64,000 bases of DNA, taken from positions 620,001 through 684,000 of the forward strand of contig OZ244931.1 of the NCBI GenBank assembly GCA_965222215.1, in the 5' to 3' direction. Positions within the stretch are counted from its first letter, which is position 1, and every line of letters starts with the position of its first letter. This document shows, one piece after another, positions 51,941 through 60,546 of this stretch. A program made the position numbers and the translations under genes. Below the pieces are notes generated by a model. The model saw nothing but the letters and a program-made list of their open reading frames with translations, did no database searches and was not told where the DNA came from. Source of the stretch: JABJAG01 sp965222215 (GTDB lineage: Bacteria; Pseudomonadota; Alphaproteobacteria; UBA6615).

Positions 51941-53081
51941 CGGTGGCGATGGTTACACGCTCGGGATCGAAGAGGAGTATCTGCTCGTCGATCCGCAGAC
52001 ACGCGACCTGGCGAAAAACCCGCCTCCGGATCTGCTGGCCGATTGCGAGGCCGCCGTCCCCGGCAACATCGGCGCGGTATCGCCGGAGTTTCTCAAGCCG
52101 CAAATCGAGGTGGGGACGTCTGTTTGCGCCAACACGACCGAGGCGCGCGCGCGCCTTGCACAATTGCGCCGAACGGTCGGCGACGTAGCCGAAGCGCATG
52201 GCTACCGCATCATCGCGGCATCGACCCATCCGAGCGCGGACTGGCACGATATCGATCATGTCGACAAGGACCGGTACAACGCGCTTGCGGTGGATTTGCA
52301 GACGGTGGCGCGCCGGCTCCTGATTTGCGGTATGCATGTGCACGTCGGCGTGGAAGACGACGAGCACCGCATCGACGTTCTGAACCAGGTCAGTTACTTC
52401 CTGCCGCACCTGCTGGCGATGTCCACGTCGTCGCCTTTCTGGCAGGGACGAAACACAGGCCTGCTCAGCTATCGATTGAGTGTCTTCGACGAACTTCCCC
52501 GCACGGGCCTGCCCGAACGTTTCGACAGCTGGGGCGAGTACACGCGCCATGTCGACATGCTGGTCGATGCCGGGCTGATAGAGGATGCATCGAAAATCTG
52601 GTGGGACGCCCGGCCGAGCGCGCGCTTTCCGACGGTCGAGATGCGCATCACCGACGTCTGCACGACGCTCGACGACACGCTGTCGATCGCGGCGCTTTTT
52701 GTGTGCCTCGTCTCGATGATCCTGCGCCTGCGCCGCGGTAATCAACGGTGGCGGGTCTACTCGAATATGTTGATCAACGAGAATCGTTGGCGTGCCCAGC
52801 GATACGGCCTGGCCGAAGGGTTGGTCGATTTCGGGAAGGGCGAGGTGGTGGACTACGCCGACCTGCTCGACGAGATACTGGAACTCGTCGCGCCGGACGC
52901 GGTGGCGTTGGGGTGCCTTTCCGATGTCGAGCACGCGCGGACGATTCTTGCGCGCGGCACGAGTGCGCACCGACAGTTGGCGGTGCATGAGGAGGCCCTG
53001 AATCACGGCGCCGACCCGGCGGAAGCGCACCGTGCGGTGGTCGACTGGCTGATCGACGAAACAATGGCCGGGGTGCGGTAG
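51933..53081 (+). CDS. Carboxylate-amine ligase, glutamate-cysteine ligase type 2
   Basis: An ATP-dependent gamma-glutamyl (or similar) ligase of the GCS2/YbdK family; 382 residues. GIEEEYLLVDPQTRDLA at the N-terminus gives the Mg/ATP Glu residues; IEVGTSVCANTTEARA, GMHVHVGVED and FPTVEMRITDVCTTLDDT follow. YbdK has only weak glutamate-cysteine ligase activity, so the acceptor here is unclear. GGGAGGA is 8 nt before ATG 51933. Overlaps the amidohydrolase gene. Confidence 0.92.
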   Translation: MADGGDGYTLGIEEEYLLVDPQTRDLAKNPPPDLLADCEAAVPGNIGAVSPEFLKPQIEVGTSVCANTTEARARLAQLRRTVGDVAEAHGYRIIAASTHPSADWHDIDHVDKDRYNALAVDLQTVARRLLICGMHVHVGVEDDEHRIDVLNQVSYFLPHLLAMSTSSPFWQGRNTGLLSYRLSVFDELPRTGLPERFDSWGEYTRHVDMLVDAGLIEDASKIWWDARPSARFPTVEMRITDVCTTLDDTLSIAALFVCLVSMILRLRRGNQRWRVYSNMLINENRWRAQRYGLAEGLVDFGKGEVVDYADLLDEILELVAPDAVALGCLSDVEHARTILARGTSAHRQLAVHEEALNHGADPAEAHRAVVDWLIDETMAGVR

Positions 53082-53108
53082 GGCCCGATCGGTTCGCGTA
53101 TCGGACGT

Positions 53109-53137
53109 TTGACATTTCGTTACTGTCACATTATATG
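53109..53137 (+). promoter_or_regulatory. Sigma-70-like promoter inside the palindrome
   Basis: TTGACA (53109-53114), a perfect -35 hexamer, is 17 bp from TATATG (53132-53137). The promoter overlaps the left arm and spacer of the 53114-53158 palindrome, so a factor bound to the palindrome would compete with RNA polymerase. Confidence 0.6.
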
Positions 53138-53158
53138 ATAAAGTGACAGTAACGAAAT
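53114..53158. promoter_or_regulatory. 16-bp perfect inverted repeat (operator candidate)
   Basis: ATTTCGTTACTGTCAC (53114-53129) and GTGACAGTAACGAAAT (53143-53158) are perfect inverted arms around an AT-only-rich 13-nt spacer (53130-53142). The repeat is 11 bp before the next ATG and contains the promoter. It is the most striking palindrome in the window, much longer than needed for a terminator and without a T-run. Autoregulation by the next gene's product is the obvious idea. Confidence 0.8.
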
Positions 53159-53169
53159 AAGGAAGTATC

Positions 53170-53595
53170 ATGTCCGAACATCACCTGACCAACCCCGAAT
53201 CCCCCGGAGAGCCGATGGGCCGCCCGCCAATCCATGACACCCCGATGACCCCCGCGGAGCGACAGCGCCGCCGGCGCGAGCGCTTGCGAAAACAGCCCTG
53301 GAACGACGCGCGGTCGCTCGCCTGGGCTGTGGTGCGCGCCGTTCGGGGGCTGCGCGCGGAGGATCGCGCACCTCTCGACGAGGCAACCGTGTCCGCGATT
53401 GTGGAGCGCGCCGCCGAGGAGATGCGTGTGGGCGCGGAGGGCGCGGAAGACGCCGTGGCGGCGTTGCAAAAGTTCCTGGATCCGTCCGTACCTCTGCCGG
53501 AACGCGGCGGGCGGCGCGGCAGGGGTGGTCGCGGGCGCCGGTACGGCGATCGCCACCATGGTCGGCGGGCACGGCGGAGCGAACGCAGCGAATAG
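53170..53595 (+). CDS. Arg-rich protein of unknown function
   Basis: A 141-residue basic protein. The N-terminus has GRPPIHDTPMTPAERQRRRRERLRK (residues about 17-42 in two parts; only this core is given), a motif seen in short proteins of mobile and chromosomal origin. A helical middle (EATVSAIVERAAEEMRVG) follows, and the tail is Arg/Gly-rich (GGRRGRGGRGRR), RGG-like. AAGGAAG is 4 nt before ATG 53170. It may bind nucleic acid and the palindrome before it. Function unknown. Confidence 0.75.
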   Translation: MSEHHLTNPESPGEPMGRPPIHDTPMTPAERQRRRRERLRKQPWNDARSLAWAVVRAVRGLRAEDRAPLDEATVSAIVERAAEEMRVGAEGAEDAVAALQKFLDPSVPLPERGGRRGRGGRGRRYGDRHHGRRARRSERSE

Positions 53596-53601
53596 GCCTC
53601 A

Positions 53602-53629
53602 TTGCACACCTGCGCGGTGGGCCTATATT
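53602..53629 (+). promoter_or_regulatory. Sigma-70-like promoter of the DUF1244 gene
   Basis: TTGCAC (53602-53607) and TATATT (53624-53629), 16 bp apart, lie 34 bp before the DUF1244 ATG. By-eye match only. Confidence 0.5.
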
Positions 53630-53663
53630 CGTCTCGAACGCACATGCGCGAAGGAGAACTCTC

Positions 53664-53969
53664 ATGGCTGAACTCGACCAGCAGACCCAGACCGAACTGG
53701 AAGCGGCGGCATTCCGCACGCTCGTGCAGCACCTGCGCGATCATCCCGAGGTGCAGAACATCGACCTGATGAACCTGGCCGACTTCTGCCGGAACTGCCT
53801 GTCCAAATGGTACAAGGCAGCGGCCGAAGAAAAGGGGATCGAGCTCGACTACGACGCCGCCCGCGAAATCGTCTACGGCATGCCGTACAGCGAGTGGAAG
53901 GACAAGTTCCAGACCGAGGCGACGCCGGAGCAGCTCGCCAAGATGAAGGAAAAGCAGGGCCACGCCTGA
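53664..53969 (+). CDS. DUF1244 family protein
   Basis: A 101-residue helical protein of the DUF1244 family. The block AFRTLVQHLRDHPEVQNIDLMNLADFCRNCLSKWY is diagnostic (two Cys, possible metal ligands). The tail YGMPYSEWKDKFQTEAT is also typical. The family is nearly restricted to proteobacteria and has no proven function. GAAGGAG is 7 nt before ATG 53664. Confidence 0.92.
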   Translation: MAELDQQTQTELEAAAFRTLVQHLRDHPEVQNIDLMNLADFCRNCLSKWYKAAAEEKGIELDYDAAREIVYGMPYSEWKDKFQTEATPEQLAKMKEKQGHA

Positions 53970-53986
53970 GCCCTGGGTGTCGCGGG

Positions 53987-54466
53987 ATGCCGCCGGATGA
54001 CATCGAGATCGTCCCTGCCGATCCGGCAGAGCCGGATGTAGGATGGTGTTTCAAGCAGTACTTCGAGGAAATCGACCGCCGGTTCGACACGGGTTTCGAC
54101 GTGGCGGAAGGTGCCGGTGAGCCCCTCGATATCTATGCGCCGCCCACGGGCCTGATTTTGGTCGCCCGTCGAGACGGCGTTGCCGTGGGTTGCGGTGCGC
54201 TTACGCGCCGCCGCGAGGGGTTTGCCGAGATCAAGCGTATGTGGGTGTCGGACGCGGTCCGCGGCACGGGGCTCGGCCAGCGGCTTCTGACGGCACTGGA
54301 AGGATACGCCGCTGACGCCGGAGACGATATCGTCCGGCTGGACACCAATCGGGCGCTGACCGAGGCTCATTCGCTCTACCGCACGAACGGCTATACCGTT
54401 ATCGCGCGCTACAATGACAATCCCTACGCGCAACTTTGGTTTGAAAAGAACCTCTGCGCGACCTGA
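53987..54466 (+). CDS. GNAT family N-acetyltransferase
   Basis: A 159-residue acetyltransferase. AEIKRMWVSDAVRGTGLGQRLLTALEGYA contains the acetyl-CoA loop (RGTGLG), and LYRTNGYTVIARYNDNPYAQLWFEK is the C-terminal strand pair. The substrate is unknown. It starts at ATG 53987, 17 bp after DUF1244, so the two may be co-transcribed. Confidence 0.88.
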   Translation: MPPDDIEIVPADPAEPDVGWCFKQYFEEIDRRFDTGFDVAEGAGEPLDIYAPPTGLILVARRDGVAVGCGALTRRREGFAEIKRMWVSDAVRGTGLGQRLLTALEGYAADAGDDIVRLDTNRALTEAHSLYRTNGYTVIARYNDNPYAQLWFEKNLCAT

Positions 54467-54563
54467 ACCCGGCATGTGGTCTTTGCCTTTCCACAGGCGG
54501 GTGCGTTAAAGCCGTGCATGTCGCAACGTCCTGCGGCCGTACACCCTATTCGGAGAAATTTTC

Positions 54564-54806
54564 ATGTCGGACACCGGCGGTATCGCGGGCGATCGCCTGC
54601 GCAGTTTCATTGAGCGGGTCGAGCGCCTGGAAGAGGATCGTGCCAACCTCAACGCCGACATCCGCGAGGTGTATGCGGAGGCCAAGGCTGCCGGGTTCGA
54701 CGCCAAGACGATGCGCCAGATCGTCCGCCTGCGGAAACTGGAGCCGAACGAGCGCCAGGAGCAGGAACACCTGCTTGAAGTCTACCGGAATGCGGTTGGC
54801 GTCTGA
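54564..54806 (+). CDS. gapR: GapR family DNA-binding protein (DUF2312)
   Basis: A short nucleoid protein (80 residues). The N-terminal dimer helix reads GDRLRSFIERVERLEEDRANLNADIREVYAEAK, then AGFDAKTMRQIVRLRKLEPNERQE, the complete GapR pattern. In Caulobacter it clamps overtwisted DNA ahead of polymerases and helps replication. Characteristic of Alphaproteobacteria. Confidence 0.95.
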   Translation: MSDTGGIAGDRLRSFIERVERLEEDRANLNADIREVYAEAKAAGFDAKTMRQIVRLRKLEPNERQEQEHLLEVYRNAVGV

Positions 54807-55109
54807 CTCCAGCGCGTGTCACCCGCGCCGGTTCACAACGCGGCACCGGATCGGATAGACTCGCGTCACCAACATCGAGATATCTCGATGGGGCAACATT
54901 CGTGGGGAGCGTTGGTGTGCGTCCGCAAGGACCACTTAACGACAAATCAACAATCCAGCGCGCGCGGCTGTTCCGGCAGGAACCCGCCCGACTGATCGGG
55001 TCCGCCGCCGAGTTTCTGTCCCCCTTTACACTGTCCTGATCGAGATGAACCCGCCGCGTGTGCAGCCCGGTACCTGATCTGCACATCTGGCATGGCAAGG
55101 GGGTAAGCC
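54807..55109. other. 303-bp intergenic region before the BCCT gene
   Basis: No gene is recognised. It contains a perfect 18-bp palindrome (54873-54890), an outer pair of inverted arms (54867-54873 with 54911-54917), and AAGGGGG (55097-55103) six bases before the BCCT ATG. The rest shows no repeats or terminator by eye. The promoter of the BCCT gene must be here. Confidence 0.7.
54867..54917. promoter_or_regulatory. Nested hairpin/palindrome element upstream of BCCT gene
   Basis: CACCAAC (54867-54873) pairs with GTTGGTG (54911-54917). Inside, CATCGAGATATCTCGATG (54873-54890) is a perfect 18-bp palindrome. It could be a DNA operator or, if transcribed, a structured 5' leader. It is about 190 bp before the BCCT start and 60 bp after gapR. 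Confidence 0.55.
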
Positions 55110-56705
55110 ATGCAAGACCTATATGATACCGACTATGAGGTCGGTCAGGACAATCTCCGGAAGTGGGGGATGGACATCCACAACCCCGTCTTCTGGGTCA
55201 CCGCGTTGGTTATCGTCGCGTTCGTTCTCTACACCCTGGCGAGCCCTGGACCGGCGAAGGAAGCTTTCGACGGTGCCAAGGGGTGGTCGATCGAGCATTT
55301 CGACTGGCTGTTCATGGTCGGTGCGAACATCTTCGTCCTGTTCTGCCTGGCACTGATTGTCTTGCCGGTCGGTCGCATCCGTATCGGAGGGGCCGATGCG
55401 AAGCCTGAATTTTCGCTGATGTCCTGGTTCGCGATGCTGTTCGCGGCGGGTATGGGCATCGGCCTTATGTTCTGGAGCGTGGCGGAGCCGGTCGGGTACT
55501 ACACCGACTGGTTCGGAACGCCGCTCAACGCGCCGCCAAACACTCCGGAAGGCCGCAACGCGGCGATGGGCGCGACAATGTTCCACTGGGGCCTGCACCC
55601 GTGGGCGATCTATGCGGTGGTCGGGCTGTCCTTGGCCTTCTTCGCCTACAACAAGGGCATGCCGCTGACGGTTCGCTCCGGCTTCTACCCGCTCCTGAAG
55701 GAACGGACCTGGGGCTGGCCCGGGCACATCATCGACATTTTCGCGGTGTTCGCCACGATCTTCGGCCTGGCCACATCGCTCGGCTTCGGCGCGCAACAGG
55801 CGGCCAGCGGGTTCGATTTCCTGTTCGGCATCGGCGATGGAATCGGCCTGCAGGTCGCAATCATTATCGGCGTGACCCTGATCGCCCTGATTTCGGTCGT
55901 GCGCGGCCTGGACGGCGGTGTGAAGGTTCTCAGCAACATCAACATGGTGCTGGCGCTGTTGCTGGCGCTGTTCGTGCTGATCCTCGGGCCGACAATCGCC
56001 ATCATCTCCACCTTCGGCACGACCTTCGTCGCCTATGTGAGCGATATTGTTCCGTTGTCCAATTGGATCGGCCGCGAGGACGAGACCTTCTTCCACGGTT
56101 GGACGGTGTTCTACTGGGCGTGGTGGATTTCCTGGTCACCGTTCGTGGGCATGTTCATCGCCCGCATTTCGAAGGGCCGGACCGTGCGGCAGTTCATTGT
56201 GGCGGTCCTGCTGGTGCCGACCGTCGTGACCATGGTCTGGATGTCGATCTTCGGTGGCAGTGCGTTGGAGCAGGCGGTCGGCCAGGTCGGTGCGCTTGCC
56301 GATGGTATCGGCACGGTGTCCCTGGCGATGTTCCAGATGCTGGAAAACCTGCCGATCGCGGGCATCTCGTCCTTCGTGGCGATTTTCCTCGTGCTGGTGT
56401 TTTTCATCACGTCGTCTGATTCCGGCTCTCTGGTGATCGACAGCATTACGTCTGGCGGCAAAGTGGATGCGCCGACGGTTCAGCGCATCTTCTGGGCTGT
56501 CATGGAAGGCGTGATCGCCGGGGCGTTGCTGTTCGGTGGTGGTGCGGACGCGCTGGGTGCGCTGCAGGCAGCGGCCATCACCGTCGGACTGCCGTTCACG
56601 GTAGTGCTGATCGTGATGTGTATCAGCCTCTACCTGGGGCTCCGGCACGAACTGCAATACCCCTCCGTGGAAGGACGGGCCGCCACAGCGAGCGGCGACG
56701 ACTGA
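55110..56705 (+). CDS. BCCT family betaine/carnitine/choline transporter
   Basis: A Na+- or H+-coupled osmolyte carrier with twelve helices; 531 residues. The family signature is GMGIGLMFWSVAEPVGYY near residues 115-130, and the second is WTVFYWAWWISWSPFVGMFIARISKGRTVRQF. No long C-terminal regulatory domain is present. Uptake of glycine betaine, choline or ectoine is likely; the substrate cannot be told from this. It ends at a terminator shared with the convergent gene. Confidence 0.95.
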   Translation: MQDLYDTDYEVGQDNLRKWGMDIHNPVFWVTALVIVAFVLYTLASPGPAKEAFDGAKGWSIEHFDWLFMVGANIFVLFCLALIVLPVGRIRIGGADAKPEFSLMSWFAMLFAAGMGIGLMFWSVAEPVGYYTDWFGTPLNAPPNTPEGRNAAMGATMFHWGLHPWAIYAVVGLSLAFFAYNKGMPLTVRSGFYPLLKERTWGWPGHIIDIFAVFATIFGLATSLGFGAQQAASGFDFLFGIGDGIGLQVAIIIGVTLIALISVVRGLDGGVKVLSNINMVLALLLALFVLILGPTIAIISTFGTTFVAYVSDIVPLSNWIGREDETFFHGWTVFYWAWWISWSPFVGMFIARISKGRTVRQFIVAVLLVPTVVTMVWMSIFGGSALEQAVGQVGALADGIGTVSLAMFQMLENLPIAGISSFVAIFLVLVFFITSSDSGSLVIDSITSGGKVDAPTVQRIFWAVMEGVIAGALLFGGGADALGALQAAAITVGLPFTVVLIVMCISLYLGLRHELQYPSVEGRAATASGDD

Positions 56706-56730
56706 CCGGTCGGACACCTATCCAGAAGAG

Positions 56731-56758
56731 AAAGGCCCGGCTTTTGCCGGGCCTTTTT
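56731..56758. terminator. Two-way rho-independent terminator
   Basis: AAAGGCCCGGC (56731-56741) and GCCGGGCC (56746-56753) form an 8- to 11-bp stem with loop TTTT, followed by TTTTT (56754-56758) on the plus strand. On the minus strand the pairing AAAGG start gives a T-run as well, so the stem serves both BCCT and the convergent oxidoreductase gene. Confidence 0.9.
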
Positions 56759-56777
56759 CGTTGGGCCTTGAGTGGGG

Positions 56778-59700
56778 TTATTGCGCGGCCTGGGCCTGTG
56801 GGGCGTCGGGGTCCCGGAAGGCCCGGAGAAGGGCCTCTTCCTCGGCCCTGGCTTTTTCGAGGTGCTCTTCCTTGACGTGGCCGTAACCCCGGATGTGTTC
56901 CGGGATGGACGCGATTGCCACGGCGATCTCGTGGTTCTGCGAATTCAGGCCCTCGCAAAGTTCCTCGATCGTCGCCTCATAGTCGGCGATGAGCTGGCGT
57001 TCCTGCTTGCGCTCCGCTGAATAGCCAAAGACGTCCAGTTTCGTGCCGCGCAGGGGCTTCAGCCCGGCCAACAGGCGGAATGCCATCATCATCCATGGGC
57101 CGAATTCCTGCTTCTGCAGTTCGCCCGTTTCCGGGTCGCGCTTGGCGAACAGGGGCGGCGCCATGTGGAACTTCAGCTTGTAGTCGCCCTGGAACTGGTC
57201 GCGCACCCGGCGCAGGAACTCACCGTCGGTGTAGAGGCGCGCAACCTCGTACTCGTCCTTATAGGCGAGCAGCTTAAAGTAATAGCGCCCCACGGCCTCC
57301 GCGAGGCCGGACCGGCCCTTGGCGCGCTCGCCCTCTGCTTTCTGCACCCGCACCACCAGATTCTTGTACCGGCGCGCATAGGCTTCGTTCTGATACCCGG
57401 TCAGGAACCGGATGCGTTTTTCGACGATGTCTTCGAGTGACGTCGCGATTTCCGGTTCCTTCAGGCGGAGCGGCGTGACCGGTTCGGCGGCACGGGCCAC
57501 CCGGCCTTCGTCAACCGCGGCACGGCGGCCCCAGAGGAAGGCATCCTTGTTGAACTCGACGGCGACGGCGTTGAGTTCGATGGCTTTGTCGAGGGCCTCG
57601 CCCGAGACCGGCACCAGGCCCTTCTGCCACGCATAGCCGAGCATGAAGAGATTGGTTGCGATGGAATCGCCCAGCAGGGCCGTGGCGTAGCGCGTGGCCT
57701 CGACGAAGTCGGCATTGCTCTCGCCCACCGCGACGCGGATGGTCTGTGCGAGTTCCTGGGCGTTGAGGTTGAAATCGGGATTTCGCGTGAAATCGCCGGT
57801 CATGGTTTCGTGGCTGTTGATGACGGCGTGGGTCTCTCCCGCCTGCATTTTCGCCAGTGCGTCGTTGCCGGCCGCCACGACGAGGTCGCAGCCCAGGACC
57901 AGGTCGGCGCTGCCCGCGGCGATGCGCACCGCGTGCAGGTCTTCCGGCGTGGCGCCAATCCGGACGTGACTGATGACGGCGCCGCCCTTCTGCGCGAGGC
58001 CGGCCATGTCGAGGATCGAGATGCCCTTGTTTTCGATATGGGCCGCCATGCCGAGCAGGGCGCCGATGGTGACGACGCCGGTCCCGCCGACACCCGTCAC
58101 GAGGATGCCGTAAGGCTCGTCGAGCGACGGGATCGTCGGTTCCGGAAGATCGATACCGTCGAAGGCCGTATCGGCGCCGACCGGGGTCGACGTATCCGGC
58201 GCGCGCAGACCGCCCCCTTCGACGGTGACGAAGCTCGGGCAGAAGCCGTTCAGGCAGGAAAAATCCTTGTTGCAGCTCGACTGATCGATGGCGCGCTTGC
58301 GGCCGAATTCGGTCTCGACCGGGACGACCGACAGGCAATTGGACTTGACTGAACAGTCGCCGCAGCCTTCGCAAACCGCTTCGTTGATCATCACGCGCCG
58401 GGCCGGGTCCGGGAAGGTGCCGCGCTTGCGGCGGCGGCGCTTCTCGGCTGCGCAGGTCTGATCGTAGACGAGCACCGAGACGCCCGGAAACTCGCGCAGG
58501 TCGCGCTGAACCTGGTCCAGGTCGTCACGGTGATGGATGCTCACCCCGTGCGCGAAGGGCGCGCCCGTGGGGTACTTGTCGGGCTCGTCGGAAACGACGA
58601 CGATTTTCTGGACGCCTTCGGCCTCGACCTGCCGGGTGATCGCCGGAACAGTGAGGGGCCCGTCGACCTGCTGGCCGCCGGTCATCGCAACCGCATCGTT
58701 GAACAGGATCTTGTAGGTCACGTTCACGCCCGCCGCGACGGACTGGCGGATCGCCATGAAACCCGAATGATAGTAGGTGCCGTCGCCAAGATTGACGAAC
58801 ACATGGTCTTCGCTGCTGAACGGCGCCTGGCCCACCCATGACACGCCTTCGCCGCCCATATGGGTGAAGGTGTCGGTGCTTCGGTCCATCCACTGGGCCA
58901 TGAAGTGGCAGCCGATACCGGCGAGCGCACGGCTGCCGTCGGGCACCTTGGTGGAGGTGTTGTGGGGGCAGCCGGAACAGAAATAAGGGATGCGCTTGGC
59001 GCTCGGCGGCTGCTGCGCCATCGACGCTTCCTTCGCTTCGAGAAAGGCCAGGCGACGCTCTATCGTCTCGGACGTGTGCCAGCGCGACAGGCGCTTTGCG
59101 ATTACGCGGGCAATCTGGGCGGGGGTCAGTTCGCCGGCGGACGGCAATGCCCATTCGCCATCCTCGTCGAACTTGCCGAGAACCCGCGGCCGCACGTCCT
59201 CGCGCCAGTTGTAGAGCTGTTCCTTGAGCTGATTCTCGATCAGGGCGCGCTTTTCCTCGACGACCAGGATTTCTTCCAGCCCTTCCGCGAACTGCCGCAT
59301 GCCCTCGCGTTCCAGCGGCCAGGTCATCGCCACCTTGTAGACGCAGATGCCGACATCCGCGGCCATGGCTTCGGTGATGCCCAGATCGTCGAGCGCCTGG
59401 CGCACATCGAGATAGCTCTTGCCCGTCGTCACGATACCGATCCGACGCTTCGGCGAGTCGATCACGACCTTGTCGAGTTTGTTGGCGCGCGCGAAGGCCA
59501 GCGCGGCGTAAAGTTTGTACTTGTGGTGGCGTTCCTCCTGCGCGAGGAACTCATCCGGCCAGCGAATATTCAGCCCGCCCGGCGGCATTTCGAAATCGCC
59601 GGGCGTCGCGATCTGAACCCGGTGCGGATCGACGTAGACCGAGGCCGAACTGTCGACCGTTTCGGCGACTGTCTTGAACGCGACCCAGCAACCCGAGAAG

Positions 59701-60287
59701 CGCGACATGGCCCAGCCGTAGAGCCCGAGGTCGAGAAACTCCTGCACGCCTGCGGGGTTGAGCACCGGCACCATCGCGTCGACGAACGCGAATTCGGACT
59801 GGTGAGCGGTTGTGGACGATTTGCAGGTGTGGTCGTCGCCTGCCAGCAACAGCACGCCGCCATGAGGCGCCGACCCGGCGAGGTTGCCGTGTTTGATGAC
59901 ATCGCCCGAACGGTCGACACCAGGGCCCTTGCCGTACCACATGGAAAAGACACCCTGCTTCAGGGCGTCGGGGAAAAGGTTCAGTTGCTGCGTGCCCCAG
60001 ACCGCAGTGGCGGCGAGGTCTTCGTTCACACCGGCGCGGAACACAATGTCGTTGCGCTCAAGGAACCGTTTGGCGCGCTCCATCTGCTGGTCGAGCGCCC
60101 CGAGCGGCGAACCGCGGTAACCGGTGACATAGGCCGCAGTGTCGAGGCCAGCGGCCTTGTCCCGCTGGCGCTGCATCATCGGAAGCCGCACCAGAGCCTG
60201 CGTGCCGGTCAAAAAGACACGTCCGGATTCAAGTTCGTACTTATCGTCCAGATCGACGTTGACGAGCTGGGTGGCGGTATCGGCCAT
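56778..60287 (-). CDS. Indolepyruvate:ferredoxin oxidoreductase, fused alpha/beta chain
   Basis: Oxidatively decarboxylates aryl-pyruvates to aryl-acetyl-CoA and reduces ferredoxin. The 1169-residue single chain carries, in order, the pyrimidine-binding half, Cys motifs (IPYFCSGCPHNTSTKVP, CEGCGDCSVKSNCLSVVP, CNKDFSCLNGFCPSF), and the gamma domain (GVGGTGVVTIGALLG). TPP site: LGDGTYYHSGFMAIRQS. Typical of the fused alphaproteobacterial type. GGAGGAGAGG precedes ATG 60287. Role in phenylalanine, tyrosine and tryptophan breakdown is the family assignment. Confidence 0.94.
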   Translation of the reverse strand: MADTATQLVNVDLDDKYELESGRVFLTGTQALVRLPMMQRQRDKAAGLDTAAYVTGYRGSPLGALDQQMERAKRFLERNDIVFRAGVNEDLAATAVWGTQQLNLFPDALKQGVFSMWYGKGPGVDRSGDVIKHGNLAGSAPHGGVLLLAGDDHTCKSSTTAHQSEFAFVDAMVPVLNPAGVQEFLDLGLYGWAMSRFSGCWVAFKTVAETVDSSASVYVDPHRVQIATPGDFEMPPGGLNIRWPDEFLAQEERHHKYKLYAALAFARANKLDKVVIDSPKRRIGIVTTGKSYLDVRQALDDLGITEAMAADVGICVYKVAMTWPLEREGMRQFAEGLEEILVVEEKRALIENQLKEQLYNWREDVRPRVLGKFDEDGEWALPSAGELTPAQIARVIAKRLSRWHTSETIERRLAFLEAKEASMAQQPPSAKRIPYFCSGCPHNTSTKVPDGSRALAGIGCHFMAQWMDRSTDTFTHMGGEGVSWVGQAPFSSEDHVFVNLGDGTYYHSGFMAIRQSVAAGVNVTYKILFNDAVAMTGGQQVDGPLTVPAITRQVEAEGVQKIVVVSDEPDKYPTGAPFAHGVSIHHRDDLDQVQRDLREFPGVSVLVYDQTCAAEKRRRRKRGTFPDPARRVMINEAVCEGCGDCSVKSNCLSVVPVETEFGRKRAIDQSSCNKDFSCLNGFCPSFVTVEGGGLRAPDTSTPVGADTAFDGIDLPEPTIPSLDEPYGILVTGVGGTGVVTIGALLGMAAHIENKGISILDMAGLAQKGGAVISHVRIGATPEDLHAVRIAAGSADLVLGCDLVVAAGNDALAKMQAGETHAVINSHETMTGDFTRNPDFNLNAQELAQTIRVAVGESNADFVEATRYATALLGDSIATNLFMLGYAWQKGLVPVSGEALDKAIELNAVAVEFNKDAFLWGRRAAVDEGRVARAAEPVTPLRLKEPEIATSLEDIVEKRIRFLTGYQNEAYARRYKNLVVRVQKAEGERAKGRSGLAEAVGRYYFKLLAYKDEYEVARLYTDGEFLRRVRDQFQGDYKLKFHMAPPLFAKRDPETGELQKQEFGPWMMMAFRLLAGLKPLRGTKLDVFGYSAERKQERQLIADYEATIEELCEGLNSQNHEIAVAIASIPEHIRGYGHVKEEHLEKARAEEEALLRAFRDPDAPQAQAAQ

Positions 60288-60546
60288 CGAGTCCTCTCCT
60301 CCGCGACGCCGGTGGGCGGCGCTCCTGACAAGAAATGTAAGCAGCACTGACCTAGCTGTCCATCACACCGGACAAATGACTTCATTCACGAAAGAAATGA
60401 ATTGAACTGGCCGGATCGTATTCATCTTCTTCTAAATTTGGCGGGACCCCGGTATTGAATGGAAAGCGTGACCGCCATGCGTGCAATTCGCCATGCGCTC
60501 CCGTATATCAACGATTCTAAACGTCGAACGGAGTGAGCATCCGATC

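Noticed and set aside
60380..60405. Short TTCATT/AATGAA hairpin before the UDP-glucuronate epimerase
   Set aside because: A 6-bp stem with no T-run; too short to claim.
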